From Terracoccus sp. 273MFTsu3.1 (GTDB taxonomy: Bacteria; Actinomycetota; Actinomycetes; Actinomycetales; Dermatophilaceae): 64,000 bases of DNA. Position 1 is the stretch's first letter; every line of letters begins with the position of its first letter. The DNA lies in NCBI RefSeq assembly GCF_000383675.1, contig NZ_KB911824.1:310001-374000 (forward strand). The letters run 5' to 3'. Positions 49,277 through 59,237 of this stretch are shown here, in pieces. Position numbers and translations under genes: made by a program. Under the pieces are notes generated by a model. The model was given only the letters and a program-made list of their open reading frames with translations. It had not been told where the DNA came from and made no database searches.

Positions 49277-51376
49277 ATGCAGCACCCCCCGACCGCTCGG
49301 CGCGATCCCGTCGCCCGCGAGCACCACGGCGACCGTTTCGACGACCCCTACGCGTGGATGGCCGACCGTGACTCGGACGAGCTGCGCGAGCTGCTCGTGG
49401 CCGAGAACGCCCACGCGACCGAGCGCACCGAGCACCTGCGACCGCTCGCCGAGCAGGTCTTCGAGGAGTTCCGCTCGCGCATCGAGGAGACCGACCTGTC
49501 GGTGCCCGTTCGTCACGACCGCTGGTGGTACTACTCACGCACGGTCGAGGGCGAGCAGTACGCGGTCGAGGCGCGGGTGCTCGTCGCCGACCACCCGCAG
49601 CGGCCGACCCTCGACGCCGGGCGCCCGCCGGTCGGCGAGCAGGTGCTGCTCGACCAGAACGAGGAGGGCCGGGACCACGAGTTCTTCGCCGTGGGCGTGA
49701 GCGAGGTGTCGCCGTCCGGCGACCTGCTCGCGTATGCCGTCGACGTCGTCGGCGACGAACGCTACGACGTGCGCGTGCGCCGGATCGACGACGGAGTCGT
49801 CCTCGACGACACCGTGCGCCGCACCGGCGGGTCGTTCGCCTGGTCACTCGACGCCGGTCACTTCTTCTACACGCGCGTCGACGACGCCTGGCGTCCGCAC
49901 CAGGTGTGGCGTCACGAGGTGGGCACTCCCGCTGAGGCCGACGTGCTCGTGCACGAGGAGGCCGACGAGCGCTTCTTCGTCGGGGTCGGCACCTCGCGCG
50001 ACGACCGGCTGATCATCATCGCCATCGGGTCCAAGACGACGAGCGAGTTCCGCCTCCTCGAGGCCGACGACCCGATGGGCACCCCCCGGGTCGTGGCCGA
50101 ACGCCGCCAGGGCGTCGAGTACGACATCGAGCCCTTCGGCGACCAGCTGCTCGTCACGCACAACGCCAACCGCGTGAACTTCGAGCTGGCCACGGCTCCC
50201 GTGACGAGCACGACGGCGGACGACTGGGTGCCGCTGGACGTCACGACGGAGGACGAGTACGTCACGGGCGCAGAGGGATTCGACGACTTCATCGCTGTCT
50301 CGCTACGTCGGGAGGGCGGCACCGGAGTGCGGGTCGTACTGCGCGACCCGACCGCCCCGAACGGTCTGGGGGAGGCGCACGACATCGCCGTCGGGGAACC
50401 CATCGGCACGCTCCACGTCGGCGTGAACCCCGAGGCGGACACACCGACGCTCCAGGTCGTCCACGAGTCTCTCGTGACGCCCCGGACCGTGGAGGACTAC
50501 GACGTCCGCTCCCGCACCTTCACGCTGCTCAAGCAGCAGCACGTGCGCGGCGACGTCGATCTGGCGCAGTACCGCCAGCGACGCGAGTGGGCCACGGCGC
50601 CCGATGGGACCCGCGTGCCGATCTCCGTCGTGCACCGCCACGACGTCGCGGCCGACGGCACGGCTCCCGGGCTGCTCAACGCGTACGGCGCCTACGGCAT
50701 CTCGAGCGACCCGTGGTTCTCCGTCCTGCGACTCTCGCTCCTCGACCGCGGCTGGGTCTTCGCCATCGCTCACGTGCGCGGTGGGTCCGAGATGGGGCGG
50801 TCGTGGTACGACGACGGCAAGCTCGAGGCGAAGCCCAACACGTTCACCGACCTCGTCGCGTGTGCGGACCACCTCGTCGAGAGCGGCATCGTCGCGCCGG
50901 ACCGACTTGCGGCAGAAGGCGGCTCGGCGGGCGGTCTGCTCATGGGGGCCGTGGTCAACCTTGCCCCGGAGCGCTTCCGCTTCGTCCACGCGCAGGTGCC
51001 GTTCGTCGACGCGCTGACGACCGTGCTCGATCCCAGCCTGCCGCTCACCGTCGTCGAGTGGGAGGAGTGGGGCAACCCGCTCGAGGACCCGACGGCATAC
51101 GCGCTCATGAGGTCCTACAGCCCCTACGACAACGTCCGGCCGACCCGCCACCCCAGCCTGCTCGTGACGGCGGGCCTCGACGACACGCGCGTCTACGTCA
51201 CGGAGCCGGCCAAGTGGGTCGCCGCGTTGCGGCATGCCGACCTCGAGGTGGACGACCCCGCGCAGATCCTCTTCCGCACCGAGATGGCGGCGGGCCATGG
51301 TGGCCGGTCCGGGCGCTACGACCTCTGGCGCCAGTGGGCCTGGGAGACGGCCGTGCTCATCGACCAGACGTCGTGA
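49277..51376 (+). CDS. S9 family peptidase, oligopeptidase B type
   Basis: Predicted protein of 699 residues with an N-terminal seven-bladed beta-propeller and a C-terminal alpha/beta-hydrolase domain. The catalytic serine is in AEGGSAGGLLMGAVVN (about residue 551), the aspartate in AGLDDTRVYVTEPAKW (about 634) and the histidine in MAAGHGGRSG (about 673). AHVRGGSEMGRSWYDDGK is characteristic of oligopeptidase B, which cuts short peptides after basic residues. No signal peptide is present, so it acts in the cytoplasm. Confidence 0.92.
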   Translation: MQHPPTARRDPVAREHHGDRFDDPYAWMADRDSDELRELLVAENAHATERTEHLRPLAEQVFEEFRSRIEETDLSVPVRHDRWWYYSRTVEGEQYAVEARVLVADHPQRPTLDAGRPPVGEQVLLDQNEEGRDHEFFAVGVSEVSPSGDLLAYAVDVVGDERYDVRVRRIDDGVVLDDTVRRTGGSFAWSLDAGHFFYTRVDDAWRPHQVWRHEVGTPAEADVLVHEEADERFFVGVGTSRDDRLIIIAIGSKTTSEFRLLEADDPMGTPRVVAERRQGVEYDIEPFGDQLLVTHNANRVNFELATAPVTSTTADDWVPLDVTTEDEYVTGAEGFDDFIAVSLRREGGTGVRVVLRDPTAPNGLGEAHDIAVGEPIGTLHVGVNPEADTPTLQVVHESLVTPRTVEDYDVRSRTFTLLKQQHVRGDVDLAQYRQRREWATAPDGTRVPISVVHRHDVAADGTAPGLLNAYGAYGISSDPWFSVLRLSLLDRGWVFAIAHVRGGSEMGRSWYDDGKLEAKPNTFTDLVACADHLVESGIVAPDRLAAEGGSAGGLLMGAVVNLAPERFRFVHAQVPFVDALTTVLDPSLPLTVVEWEEWGNPLEDPTAYALMRSYSPYDNVRPTRHPSLLVTAGLDDTRVYVTEPAKWVAALRHADLEVDDPAQILFRTEMAAGHGGRSGRYDLWRQWAWETAVLIDQTS

Positions 51377-51410
51377 GACGGCCGTTCCCGGGCTGCACCG
51401 TGCGGCGTGG

Positions 51411-52667
51411 TCAGGAGCCGTAGATCGCGGTCACCCACTCCGGGTGGTCGATGAACGGGTTCCGGTTGTGCTGCCAGGTGTCGAAGATGACCTGGTTGCG
51501 GCGCTTCTCGAACGCGTCGGGCGGGTCCTGCAGGTTCCACTGCTTGAGCACCGAGAGCTTGCCGATGTAGGGGGCGGTTCCGTTGCCGACGAGGTTGTTG
51601 GGCTCGAGGTCGGCGAAGCCGTCACCGCCGTCCCAGCGGACCGCCATGTAGAAGATCATCCTGGCGACGTCGCCCTTGACCGCGTTGCGCGGCTCGAAGG
51701 AGTCGGCGTCGCTGAGGCAGCCGGTGCACTGGGACACCGCCGACCCGCCGAGGTCGAAGTCGAGGTTGCCGCGGGTGGAGTTGACGGTGACGTCCTCGGG
51801 CCGGAGGTGGTGCACGTCGGTGCCCGGGCCGTTGACCGTGCCGAAGTCGCCGTGGCTCTTGGCCCAGACGTGCTCGCGGTTCCACTGGTCGACGCCGCCA
51901 CCGTTGTCGGACTTGGCGATCGAGCGCCCCGAGTAGATCTCGACGACGTTGTTGGTGTTGCTCGGGTCCTGGTCGGTGTCCTTGAGGGCGGTCCAGACCT
52001 GGTCGTAGGTCAGGGTCGTGACCCCACTGGAGATGATGCGGTGCAGCTCGGTGTGCAGCGCTGAGCCGGTCTTGCCGGCGGCCGACGCGTAGTACGTCGA
52101 GTCGTAGGGGCTCGTCGTGCCGGTGGGGCTCGGGCTCGTCGCCGTGCTCGTGGGGCTCGTCGTCGTGCTCGTCGTCGACGTGCCGCTGAACGCGAAGGCG
52201 CTCGTCGAGGTCATGCCGGGGTGCGAGAAGTACGCCGCCAGGGCACCCGTCACGTCGAGCTGACGCCCCATGAGGGAGGGGTTGCTCTTCAGGCCCCACG
52301 AGGACCGGAACGCAGACGGGATCTGGACGTAGAGCATCCGGCTCGTCGACGTCTCCGACGCGGTGTCGGCGATGGCGAGGGCGTAGTCGTTGGGGAAGTT
52401 CGAGCGCACGACGGTGCTCGTCGCGGTCGGCTGTCCCACGACGAAGCCGCGGACGGTCGCGCTCTGACCGGTCTGCGACCCGATGGCCTGCGACACCGTG
52501 ATCGGGGCGGCCGCGGCCAGAGCGGGCGCCTGGGCGACGCGGGGGAGTGGCAGGGTCGTCGCCGGCGAGCCCGCAGCGCTGGTGAGTGCGAGGCTCGGCG
52601 GGACGAGGACGATGGCGAGGCCGGTGACGACCGCGGCGATGCGACGTCTGGGGATGACGACGGGCAC
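51411..52667 (-). CDS. Secreted EndA-type nuclease (endonuclease I family)
   Basis: Predicted protein of 418 residues. A signal sequence (RRRIAAVVTGLAIVLVPPSL) leads to an N-terminal OB-fold-like domain (VSQAIGSQTGQSATVRGFVV), a Thr/Ser/Pro linker and the endonuclease I domain at about residues 195-418. Its active-site segments are QWNREHVWAKSHGDFG, GTDVHHLRPEDVTVNSTRGN and DVARMIFYMAVRW. AGGAG lies 5 nt before GTG 52667; the frame extends to 52709. It is the second secreted DNase within 7 kb and converges with the peptidase gene. Confidence 0.9.
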   Translation of the reverse strand: MPVVIPRRRIAAVVTGLAIVLVPPSLALTSAAGSPATTLPLPRVAQAPALAAAAPITVSQAIGSQTGQSATVRGFVVGQPTATSTVVRSNFPNDYALAIADTASETSTSRMLYVQIPSAFRSSWGLKSNPSLMGRQLDVTGALAAYFSHPGMTSTSAFAFSGTSTTSTTTSPTSTATSPSPTGTTSPYDSTYYASAAGKTGSALHTELHRIISSGVTTLTYDQVWTALKDTDQDPSNTNNVVEIYSGRSIAKSDNGGGVDQWNREHVWAKSHGDFGTVNGPGTDVHHLRPEDVTVNSTRGNLDFDLGGSAVSQCTGCLSDADSFEPRNAVKGDVARMIFYMAVRWDGGDGFADLEPNNLVGNGTAPYIGKLSVLKQWNLQDPPDAFEKRRNQVIFDTWQHNRNPFIDHPEWVTAIYGS

Positions 52668-52885
52668 GGGTTCTCCTGTCGGGCGGGGGGAGTCGGGTGG
52701 ATGACACAACCCACGGCCCGGGTCGGGCGGTGGCCCGATGAGCGTCTCGGAACGGCCGTGAACGCCGGGTCAGTCGTTGGTCTGACCTTCGTCAGTGCCG
52801 GTCCAAGATTCGGCAGGCGCGTCGGCGGCGCCAGGCCCTCGCTCCGCACGGTGAGACCGTGGTCCGGGCCCCCGGCCGCGCCTTC

Positions 52886-52891
52886 TAGACT
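52886..52891 (+). promoter_or_regulatory. Candidate -10 of the his operon
   Basis: TAGACT ends 8 nt before ATG 52900, matching the dnaE arrangement. No ribosome binding site is evident before hisD. Confidence 0.5.
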
Positions 52892-52899
52892 GGTGACCC

Positions 52900-54267
52900 A
52901 TGATGTCCTCCCTCGACCTGCGCGGGCGCACGCTCGACGTGCGCTTCCTGCGCAAGGCCCTGCCACGAGCCGAGTTCGACGTCACGGCAGCCCTCGAGCA
53001 GGTGCGGCCGATCTGTGAGGACGTCGAGCATCGCGGGGCCGTGGCACTGCGCGACCTCGGCGAGCGGTTCGACGGCGTGCGGCCGACCCACCTCCGGGTG
53101 CCGCGGGCCGTGCTGCAGTCCGCCCTCGACCGGCTCGACCCCGACCTGCGCGCCGCGCTGGAGGAGTCCATCCGTCGCGCCCGCATCGTCCACGCGGACC
53201 AGCGCCGTACCGACACGACGACCCCGGTCGTCCCGGGCGGCACCGTCACCGAGCGATGGGTGCCCGTCGACCGCGTCGGTCTCTATGTGCCCGGTGGCCT
53301 CGCCGTCTACCCGAGCAGCGTCATCATGAACGTCGTCCCGGCCCAGCTCGCCGAGGTCGGTTCGCTGGCCGTCGCGTCACCGCCGCAGCGCGAGAACGTC
53401 GGCGAGTTCGCCGGCTACCCGAACCCGACGATCCTGGCGGCGTGCGCACTCCTCGGCGTCGACGAGGTGTATGCCGTCGGTGGCGCCCAGGCGGTCGCCA
53501 TGTTCGCGCACGGCTTCGTCGACGACGACCCGAAGTGGGGCGAGGTCGACGGCGAGCCGGTCGTGTGCGACCCCGTGTCGCTCGTCACGGGCCCCGGCAA
53601 CATCTGGGTCGTCGCCGCCAAGCGCCTGCTCAAGGGCCTCATCGGCATCGACGCGGAGGCCGGTCCCACCGAGATCGCGATCCTGGCCGACGACTCGGCC
53701 GACCCGGACCACGTGGCCGCCGACCTCGTGAGCCAGGCCGAGCACGACCCGCTCGCGGCCTCGGTGCTCGTCACCGACAGCGAGGAGCTGGCCGAGGAGA
53801 CCCGTCGCGCCCTGGCCCGTCGGGTGCCGGCCACGAAGCACGCGGAGCGCGTCACCGAGGCGCTCGAGGGCACGCAGTCGCGCATCGTCCTCGTCGACGA
53901 CGTCGACGCCGGTCTCGCCGTCGTCAACGCGTACGCCGCCGAGCACCTCGAGATCCAGACCCGCGACGCCGCGGGCGTCGCGGCCCGGGTCCGCAACGCC
54001 GGTGCCGTCTTCGTCGGTCCGCACAGCCCGGTGAGCCTCGGCGACTACGCCGCCGGCTCCAACCACGTCCTGCCCACCGCCGGCTGCGCCTGCCACTCGA
54101 GCGGGCTGTCGGTGCAGTCCTTCCTGCGCGGCATCCACGTCGTCGACTACGACGAGGCCGCCCTGCGCGGTGTCGCCCGCCACGTCGTGACTCTGGCCCA
54201 GGCCGAGGACCTCCCGGCCCACGGCGAAGCCGTGACGGCGCGGTTCGGCGACGAGGTGCCCCGGTGA
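52900..54267 (+). CDS. hisD: Histidinol dehydrogenase
   Basis: Predicted protein of 455 residues catalysing the last two oxidations, histidinol to histidine. Family segments are [73 protein letters not shown], and [37 protein letters not shown] lies near the end. The start is ATG 52900 or the adjacent in-frame ATG 52903. Its stop overlaps hisC by 4 nt, heading a hisD-hisC-hisB-hisH operon. Confidence 0.96.
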   Translation: MMSSLDLRGRTLDVRFLRKALPRAEFDVTAALEQVRPICEDVEHRGAVALRDLGERFDGVRPTHLRVPRAVLQSALDRLDPDLRAALEESIRRARIVHADQRRTDTTTPVVPGGTVTERWVPVDRVGLYVPGGLAVYPSSVIMNVVPAQLAEVGSLAVASPPQRENVGEFAGYPNPTILAACALLGVDEVYAVGGAQAVAMFAHGFVDDDPKWGEVDGEPVVCDPVSLVTGPGNIWVVAAKRLLKGLIGIDAEAGPTEIAILADDSADPDHVAADLVSQAEHDPLAASVLVTDSEELAEETRRALARRVPATKHAERVTEALEGTQSRIVLVDDVDAGLAVVNAYAAEHLEIQTRDAAGVAARVRNAGAVFVGPHSPVSLGDYAAGSNHVLPTAGCACHSSGLSVQSFLRGIHVVDYDEAALRGVARHVVTLAQAEDLPAHGEAVTARFGDEVPR

Positions 54268-55445
54268 GCGACGGACCGACCGACCGGCCGAGCGCCGCCG
54301 ACGAGGTCCAGCGTCTGCTCCGGCCCGACCTGCGCGGTCGCACACCGTACGGCGCGCCGCAGCTCGACGTGCCGGTCCGGCTCAACACCAACGAGAACTC
54401 CTACCCCGTGCCGCAGGTCGTCGTCGACGCCGTCGTCGAGGCGCTCGCCGACGACGTCGCCTCCCTCAACCGTTACCCCGACCGCGAGTTCACCGACCTG
54501 CGCAAGGCCCTGACGGCATACCTCGAGAAGCAGTCGGGGGTGTCGGTGACGCCCGAGCAGGTGTGGGCCGGCAACGGCTCCAACGAGGTGCTCTCGCACA
54601 TCGTGCAGGCCTTCGGAGGTCACGGCCGGGTCGCCCTCGGCTTCACGCCGAGCTACTCGATGCACCCCATCATCAGCGAGACGCACGGCACGACATGGGT
54701 CGACGGGCTCCGCTCTGCCGCAACCGATCCCGATGCCTTCGACCTGACCGCTGAGTCGGCTGCCCAGCAGGCCCGAGCGCACGACCCGTCGATCGTGTTC
54801 CTCTGCTCGCCCAACAACCCCACGGGCACGGCGCTGCCGTTCGAGGTCATCGGTGCCGTGCTCGAAGCGGCGCCGAACGCCGTCGTCGTCGTCGACGAGG
54901 CCTATGCCGAGTTCGCCCGGCCGGGCACGCGAACGGCACTGACGCTGCTCGCCGAGCACCCCAGGCTCGTCGTGACGCGCACGATGAGCAAGGCGTTCGC
55001 CTTCGCCGGCGGACGCCTCGGCTACCTCGTGGCGGCCCCCGAGCTCGTCGACGCGCTGCGCCTCGTCCGGCTGCCCTACCACCTGAGCAGCCCGACGCAG
55101 ACGATCGCCCGCATCGCCCTCGAGCACGCCGACGTCATGCTCGGCACGGTCGAGGTCATCAAGCACCAGCGCGACCGGATCGTCGACCGTCTCACCGAGC
55201 TCGGCGCGCGCCCCGTCGCCAGCGACAGCAACTTCGTCCTCTTCGGCGGCCTCCGCGACGAGAAGGCCACGTGGGACGCCCTGCTCGACGAAGGCGTCCT
55301 GGTCCGCGACATGGGCATCGCCCACCACCTGCGCGTCACGGCGGGCGACGCCCACGAGACGACAGCGTTCCTCGAGGCCATGACGCGCCTCGCCCCCGCC
55401 CACATCCTCCCCAGCAGCGCCGACCGGCAGGAGCCACCCGCATGA
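54264..55445 (+). CDS. hisC: Histidinol-phosphate aminotransferase
   Basis: Predicted protein of 393 residues, a PLP-dependent enzyme. It shows [50 protein letters not shown] and the PLP-lysine loop [22 protein letters not shown] 54264 overlaps hisD by 4 nt; the long upstream frame is shadow. The stop overlaps hisB by 4 nt (ATGA). Confidence 0.96.
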   Translation: MSDGPTDRPSAADEVQRLLRPDLRGRTPYGAPQLDVPVRLNTNENSYPVPQVVVDAVVEALADDVASLNRYPDREFTDLRKALTAYLEKQSGVSVTPEQVWAGNGSNEVLSHIVQAFGGHGRVALGFTPSYSMHPIISETHGTTWVDGLRSAATDPDAFDLTAESAAQQARAHDPSIVFLCSPNNPTGTALPFEVIGAVLEAAPNAVVVVDEAYAEFARPGTRTALTLLAEHPRLVVTRTMSKAFAFAGGRLGYLVAAPELVDALRLVRLPYHLSSPTQTIARIALEHADVMLGTVEVIKHQRDRIVDRLTELGARPVASDSNFVLFGGLRDEKATWDALLDEGVLVRDMGIAHHLRVTAGDAHETTAFLEAMTRLAPAHILPSSADRQEPPA

Positions 55446-56050
55446 GCCCCACCAGCCGCACCGCGAAGATCACCCGTGCGACGTCCGAGTCGTCCGTCGA
55501 GCTCTGGCTCGACCTCGACGGCACCGGCACGTCGGACATCTCGACCGGCGTCCCGTTCTACGACCACATGCTCCACTCGCTGAGCAAGCACTCGCTCATC
55601 GACCTGACCGTCAAGGCCACGGGGGACGTCGACGTCGACGTGCACCACACCGTCGAGGACACCGCGATCGTGCTCGGCCAGGCCCTGCGCGAGGCACTCG
55701 GCGACAAGGCCGGCATCTCCCGCTTCGGTGACGCGACCGTCCCGCTCGACGAGGCCCTCTGCCACGCCGTCGTCGACGTCGCCGGTCGTCCGTACGTCGT
55801 GCACGAGGGCGAGCCGGAGGGCCAGCAGTACGCCCTCATCGGTGGCCACTTCACCGGCTCGATGACGCGACACGTCCTCGAGTCCTTCGCCTACAACGCC
55901 GGCCTGTGCCTGCACGTGCGTGTCCTGGCCGGCCGCGACCCCCACCACATCGTCGAGGCGCAGTTCAAGGCCGTGGCGCGCGCCCTCCGGGCGGCCATCG
56001 CCCCCGACCCGCGCGTCGTCGGCATCCCGAGCGCCAAGGGAGCGCTCTGA
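55442..56050 (+). CDS. hisB: Imidazoleglycerol-phosphate dehydratase
   Basis: Predicted protein of 202 residues, monofunctional (no phosphatase domain, as usual in actinobacteria). Metal-binding histidines are in [30 protein letters not shown] and [20 protein letters not shown] 55442 overlaps hisC by 4 nt. hisH begins 16 nt after its stop. Confidence 0.96.
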   Translation: MSPTSRTAKITRATSESSVELWLDLDGTGTSDISTGVPFYDHMLHSLSKHSLIDLTVKATGDVDVDVHHTVEDTAIVLGQALREALGDKAGISRFGDATVPLDEALCHAVVDVAGRPYVVHEGEPEGQQYALIGGHFTGSMTRHVLESFAYNAGLCLHVRVLAGRDPHHIVEAQFKAVARALRAAIAPDPRVVGIPSAKGAL

Positions 56051-56066
56051 CGATGGTGGCCCGACG

Positions 56067-56705
56067 ATGAGCGCCGACGTCGTCGTCCTCGACTACGGCA
56101 GCGGCAACGTCCGATCCGCCGTGCGTGCCCTCGAGCGCGTCGGCGCCACGGTCACGCTGACGTCCGACCCTGTCCGCGCGCTCGAGGCGAACGGACTCTT
56201 CGTGCCCGGGGTCGGCAACTTCCACGCCTGCATCGCGGGGCTCGCGGCTGCGCACGGACCACGCATCATCGGTCGACGGATCAGCGGGGGCCGGGCGGTC
56301 CTCGGCGTCTGCGTCGGCATGCAGGCCCTCTTCGACGGCTCGACCGAGCCGTCGGAGCATCCTCTCGAGGGGCTCGCTGAGTGGCCCGGCACCGTCGAGC
56401 GGCTCCCTGCCGACGTCGTGCCGCACATGGGCTGGTCCGAGGTCGAGGTCGCCGAGGGCTCGCGCCTCTTCGCCGGCGTCGAGCACGAGCGCTTCTACTT
56501 CGTGCACTCCTACGCCGTGCAGCAGTGGACGCTCGAGGCCACCGGCGCCTTCGCCCGGGTCGCACCTGCGGTCACCTGGGCGCGCCACGGTGCGAAGTTC
56601 GTCGCGGCGGTCGAGAATGGGCCCCTGAGCGCGACCCAGTTCCATCCCGAGAAGTCCGGCGATGCCGGGCTGCACCTGCTCGAGAACTGGGTCCGCGACC
56701 TGTGA
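56067..56705 (+). CDS. hisH: Imidazole glycerol phosphate synthase glutaminase subunit
   Basis: Predicted protein of 212 residues, a class I glutamine amidotransferase that feeds ammonia to HisF. The nucleophile cysteine is in [19 protein letters not shown], and the His-Glu pair in [22 protein letters not shown] 56067 is used. The partner hisF is not in this window. Last of the contiguous his genes before a 54-nt gap to an unknown gene. Confidence 0.95.
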   Translation: MSADVVVLDYGSGNVRSAVRALERVGATVTLTSDPVRALEANGLFVPGVGNFHACIAGLAAAHGPRIIGRRISGGRAVLGVCVGMQALFDGSTEPSEHPLEGLAEWPGTVERLPADVVPHMGWSEVEVAEGSRLFAGVEHERFYFVHSYAVQQWTLEATGAFARVAPAVTWARHGAKFVAAVENGPLSATQFHPEKSGDAGLHLLENWVRDL

Positions 56706-56759
56706 CCGGGTTGCCGTCCGCCGACTGACCGGCGGGCGGGGCCTCGACGAGGAGTGATC

Positions 56760-57254
56760 GTGGCGACGAGGAAGACGGCGAGCAGCTCCAGCAGTGCGAG
56801 CAGGAAGCGCACGACCAGGACGTCCAGGAGCGCGACGAAGAACACGACGAAGAGCACGACGAGGCGGACCTCGTCGTCGACACGGCGGTCCTCGTCGGGC
56901 GCGCTCTACCCCCGGCGCCGGAGCAGCCGCCCGGGACTGCCGACGACCGTGGGCACGGCACTCGGCACGCTCGTCGTGACGACTCTGCTCGACCTGTCCT
57001 GGCCGGTGCGCATCGTCCTCGTCGTCGTGGTGGTCGTCGCCGGGCTGGGCTACGTCCTCTGGCGTCACCGGGCCGAGATCACCACCGGGGGAGGCGCCGA
57101 CGTCCCTCCGGACGGGCCGCCCGCTGCGGACGCGTCAACCGCGCCGGGCGGGGACGAGCCGGGCGGTGACGAGCCGGCAGCGCCGGCCACGGCGCCGGCA
57201 CCGGAGCCTGAGCCGCCGGCTCCCAGTGGCCCGCCCGCCACGCCGCCGTCGTAG
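56760..57254 (+). CDS. Single-pass membrane protein of unknown function
   Basis: Predicted protein of 164 residues that I do not recognise. The first about 60 residues are a highly basic, Ser/Thr/Arg/Lys-rich tract (SRKRTTRTSRSATKNTTK). One membrane helix follows (VRIVLVVVVVVAGLGYVLW), then a Gly/Ala/Pro/Glu-rich acidic tail. GAGGAG lies about 6 nt before GTG 56760; GTG 56754 is too near that site. In some actinobacteria a small membrane protein sits between hisH and priA, which this may match. Confidence 0.6.
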   Translation: MATRKTASSSSSASRKRTTRTSRSATKNTTKSTTRRTSSSTRRSSSGALYPRRRSSRPGLPTTVGTALGTLVVTTLLDLSWPVRIVLVVVVVVAGLGYVLWRHRAEITTGGGADVPPDGPPAADASTAPGGDEPGGDEPAAPATAPAPEPEPPAPSGPPATPPS

Positions 57255-57260
57255 TCCGGT

Positions 57261-58220
57261 TCAGACCGGGATGTCGCCGCCACGATCCGGGTCGACGCCC
57301 CAGAGCCGGGCGACGTGCGAGGCGTCGGTGCCACAGCACCCTCCGACGACCGTGACGCCCGGGACCCGTCCGACCACCAGGTCGTGCCCCGCCGAGATGG
57401 TGTCGAGGTCGCCCGCGTCCAGGTCGTCGGCGTCGTCGAGCTCCGCATGGCTGCGCGTCGAGGTGTTGTAGCGCAGCCCGAGCAGCCTGCTGCGCCAGGC
57501 GCTCCCGTCGTCAGCGGCATCCAATCCTGCGAGCACGTGTTCCGGGTGGGCGCAGTTGACGAGGTAGTAGTCCGGTGCCTCCCGCTCGTCGACCTCGGTG
57601 ATCGTCTCGGCCAGCGTCGTCCCGTCGGGAAGCCGCCCGTCGACCTCCACCGTGAACGAGATCGCCACGGGCAGCCCCAGCTCCCGGCACGACTGCGCGA
57701 TCCCGATCGCCTCGCCCGCGGTGGTGAGGGTGTAGGCCGTGACGACGTCGGCGCCCGCCTCGGCGAACGCCGCCACCTGGGCGTGGTGGTAGTCCGCAGC
57801 CTCGGCCGGGTTCGGCGCACCGGCACTGCGGTAGCCGTCGCCCCGTGGGCCCACCACCCCCACGACGACGACGTCCTGCAGCCCGAGCTCGACGGCATAC
57901 CGGCGACGCAGCGACCGGAGCAGGTCGACGGCGTCGGCGTTGGCACGGTCGAGGTCGGTCGTCGAGTGGCCGAGCCGCCCGCCCCAGTCCGGGTTGGCAC
58001 GCCACGTCGGTGACTCGAGGAGCAGGCCCGCCCCGGCTCGCGCGGCGATGGAGGCGTACGCGTCGTAGTAGCCCGTGAGCAGCTCGCGGCCGGCCGCGTC
58101 ACCGAGCAACGGGTATGCGGCGAAGTCCTGGAGCTCGACGCCGTGGTTGAAGATGAGGTCGGTCTCCAGGCCACCGTCCGTCACCATCGGCCGACCGGCC
58201 AGCTGTGGCAGGTGATGCAT
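57261..58220 (-). CDS. Homocysteine S-methyltransferase (MmuM/BHMT family)
   Basis: Predicted protein of 319 residues that transfers a methyl group, probably from S-methylmethionine or a betaine, to homocysteine. The N-terminus has VTDGGLETDLIFNHGVELQD. Zinc-binding cysteines fit YYLVNCAHPEHVLAGL and TVVGGCCGTDASHVARL. GGGAG lies 6 nt before ATG 58220. It points against the his genes on both sides and splits hisH from priA. Methyl donor cannot be assigned. Confidence 0.9.
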   Translation of the reverse strand: MHHLPQLAGRPMVTDGGLETDLIFNHGVELQDFAAYPLLGDAAGRELLTGYYDAYASIAARAGAGLLLESPTWRANPDWGGRLGHSTTDLDRANADAVDLLRSLRRRYAVELGLQDVVVVGVVGPRGDGYRSAGAPNPAEAADYHHAQVAAFAEAGADVVTAYTLTTAGEAIGIAQSCRELGLPVAISFTVEVDGRLPDGTTLAETITEVDEREAPDYYLVNCAHPEHVLAGLDAADDGSAWRSRLLGLRYNTSTRSHAELDDADDLDAGDLDTISAGHDLVVGRVPGVTVVGGCCGTDASHVARLWGVDPDRGGDIPV

Positions 58221-58478
58221 GACGGCTCCCGTGCGTCGCGAGGTTCGGGTCCCCCCGGTGTACCAGACACGACCACGGGGCACGAGCAGAACGCCGGGAG
58301 GGCGACCGCGCCGGGGTGGGCGCGCGATCCACGGACGGACACGCCAGGAGCCGCGCCGCAGGCACACGGCATACTCGGTTGGTCGCACGTCCGGGGTCCC
58401 GCGCCCGGACACACCTGACACCGACCACCACACCGACCACGACCGCGACGGCCGTGACCGACCCGAGGAGCCGACCCG

Positions 58479-59237
58479 ATGACCGGCCAGCACCACGCCG
58501 TCCAGCCCCACCTCGAGCTTCTGCCCGCCGTCGACATCGCCGGTGGCCGTGCCGTCCAGCTGGTCCAGGGCGTCGCCGGCACGGGCGGCGAGTTCGGAGA
58601 CCCGTGGGAGGCCGCGCTGCGCTGGCAGGAGCAGGGGGCGGAGTGGATCCACCTCGTCGACCTCGACGCGGCCTTCGGTCGCGGCAGCAACCGCGACCTC
58701 ATCGCCTCGATCGTCGGCCGGCTCGACCTGCAGGTCGAGCTCTCCGGTGGCATCCGCGACACGGAGTCGCTCGACGCGGCGCTCGCCACGGGCTGCCGCC
58801 GCGTCAACATCGGCACCGCCGCGCTCGAGGACCCCGAGTGGACGGCGTCGATCATCGGCACGCACGGTGACCGCGTCGCCATCGGCCTCGACGTCCGGGG
58901 CACCACGCTGGCGGCCCGGGGGTGGACCCGCGAGGGCGGTGACCTCTGGGAGACGCTCGCGCGCCTCGATGCCGAGGGCTGTGCGCGTTACGTCGTGACC
59001 GACGTCAACAAGGACGGCATGCTCCAGGGGCCCAACGTGCAGCTCCTGCGCGACGTCTGCGCCCGAACCGACCGGCCGGTGGTGGCCAGCGGTGGCGTCT
59101 CCACCCTGGAGGACATCGCCGCGATCCGCGAGATCGTCGGTGAGGGCGTCGAGGGGGCGATCGTCGGCTCGGCGCTCTACCGGGGCGCGTTCACGCTGCC
59201 CGAGGCCCTCGACGTCGCCGGACGCCCGGCGTCATGA
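58479..59237 (+). CDS. priA: Phosphoribosyl isomerase PriA (bifunctional HisA/TrpF)
   Basis: Predicted (beta-alpha)8-barrel of 252 residues. In actinobacteria PriA does both the HisA step (ProFAR isomerisation) and the TrpF step (PRA isomerisation). The catalytic aspartates fall in [19 protein letters not shown] and [35 protein letters not shown] follows. The insertion [10 protein letters not shown] is of the PriA type rather than plain HisA. Dual activity is inferred from lineage. It shares a 4-nt overlap with the SseB-family gene. Confidence 0.92.
   Translation: MTGQHHAVQPHLELLPAVDIAGGRAVQLVQGVAGTGGEFGDPWEAALRWQEQGAEWIHLVDLDAAFGRGSNRDLIASIVGRLDLQVELSGGIRDTESLDAALATGCRRVNIGTAALEDPEWTASIIGTHGDRVAIGLDVRGTTLAARGWTREGGDLWETLARLDAEGCARYVVTDVNKDGMLQGPNVQLLRDVCARTDRPVVASGGVSTLEDIAAIREIVGEGVEGAIVGSALYRGAFTLPEALDVAGRPAS

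Noticed and set aside
45267-49847. 1526-codon minus-strand frame across the nuclease gene
   Set aside because: Composition (Arg/Asp/Val-rich, no motifs) is that of an antisense frame in high-GC DNA.
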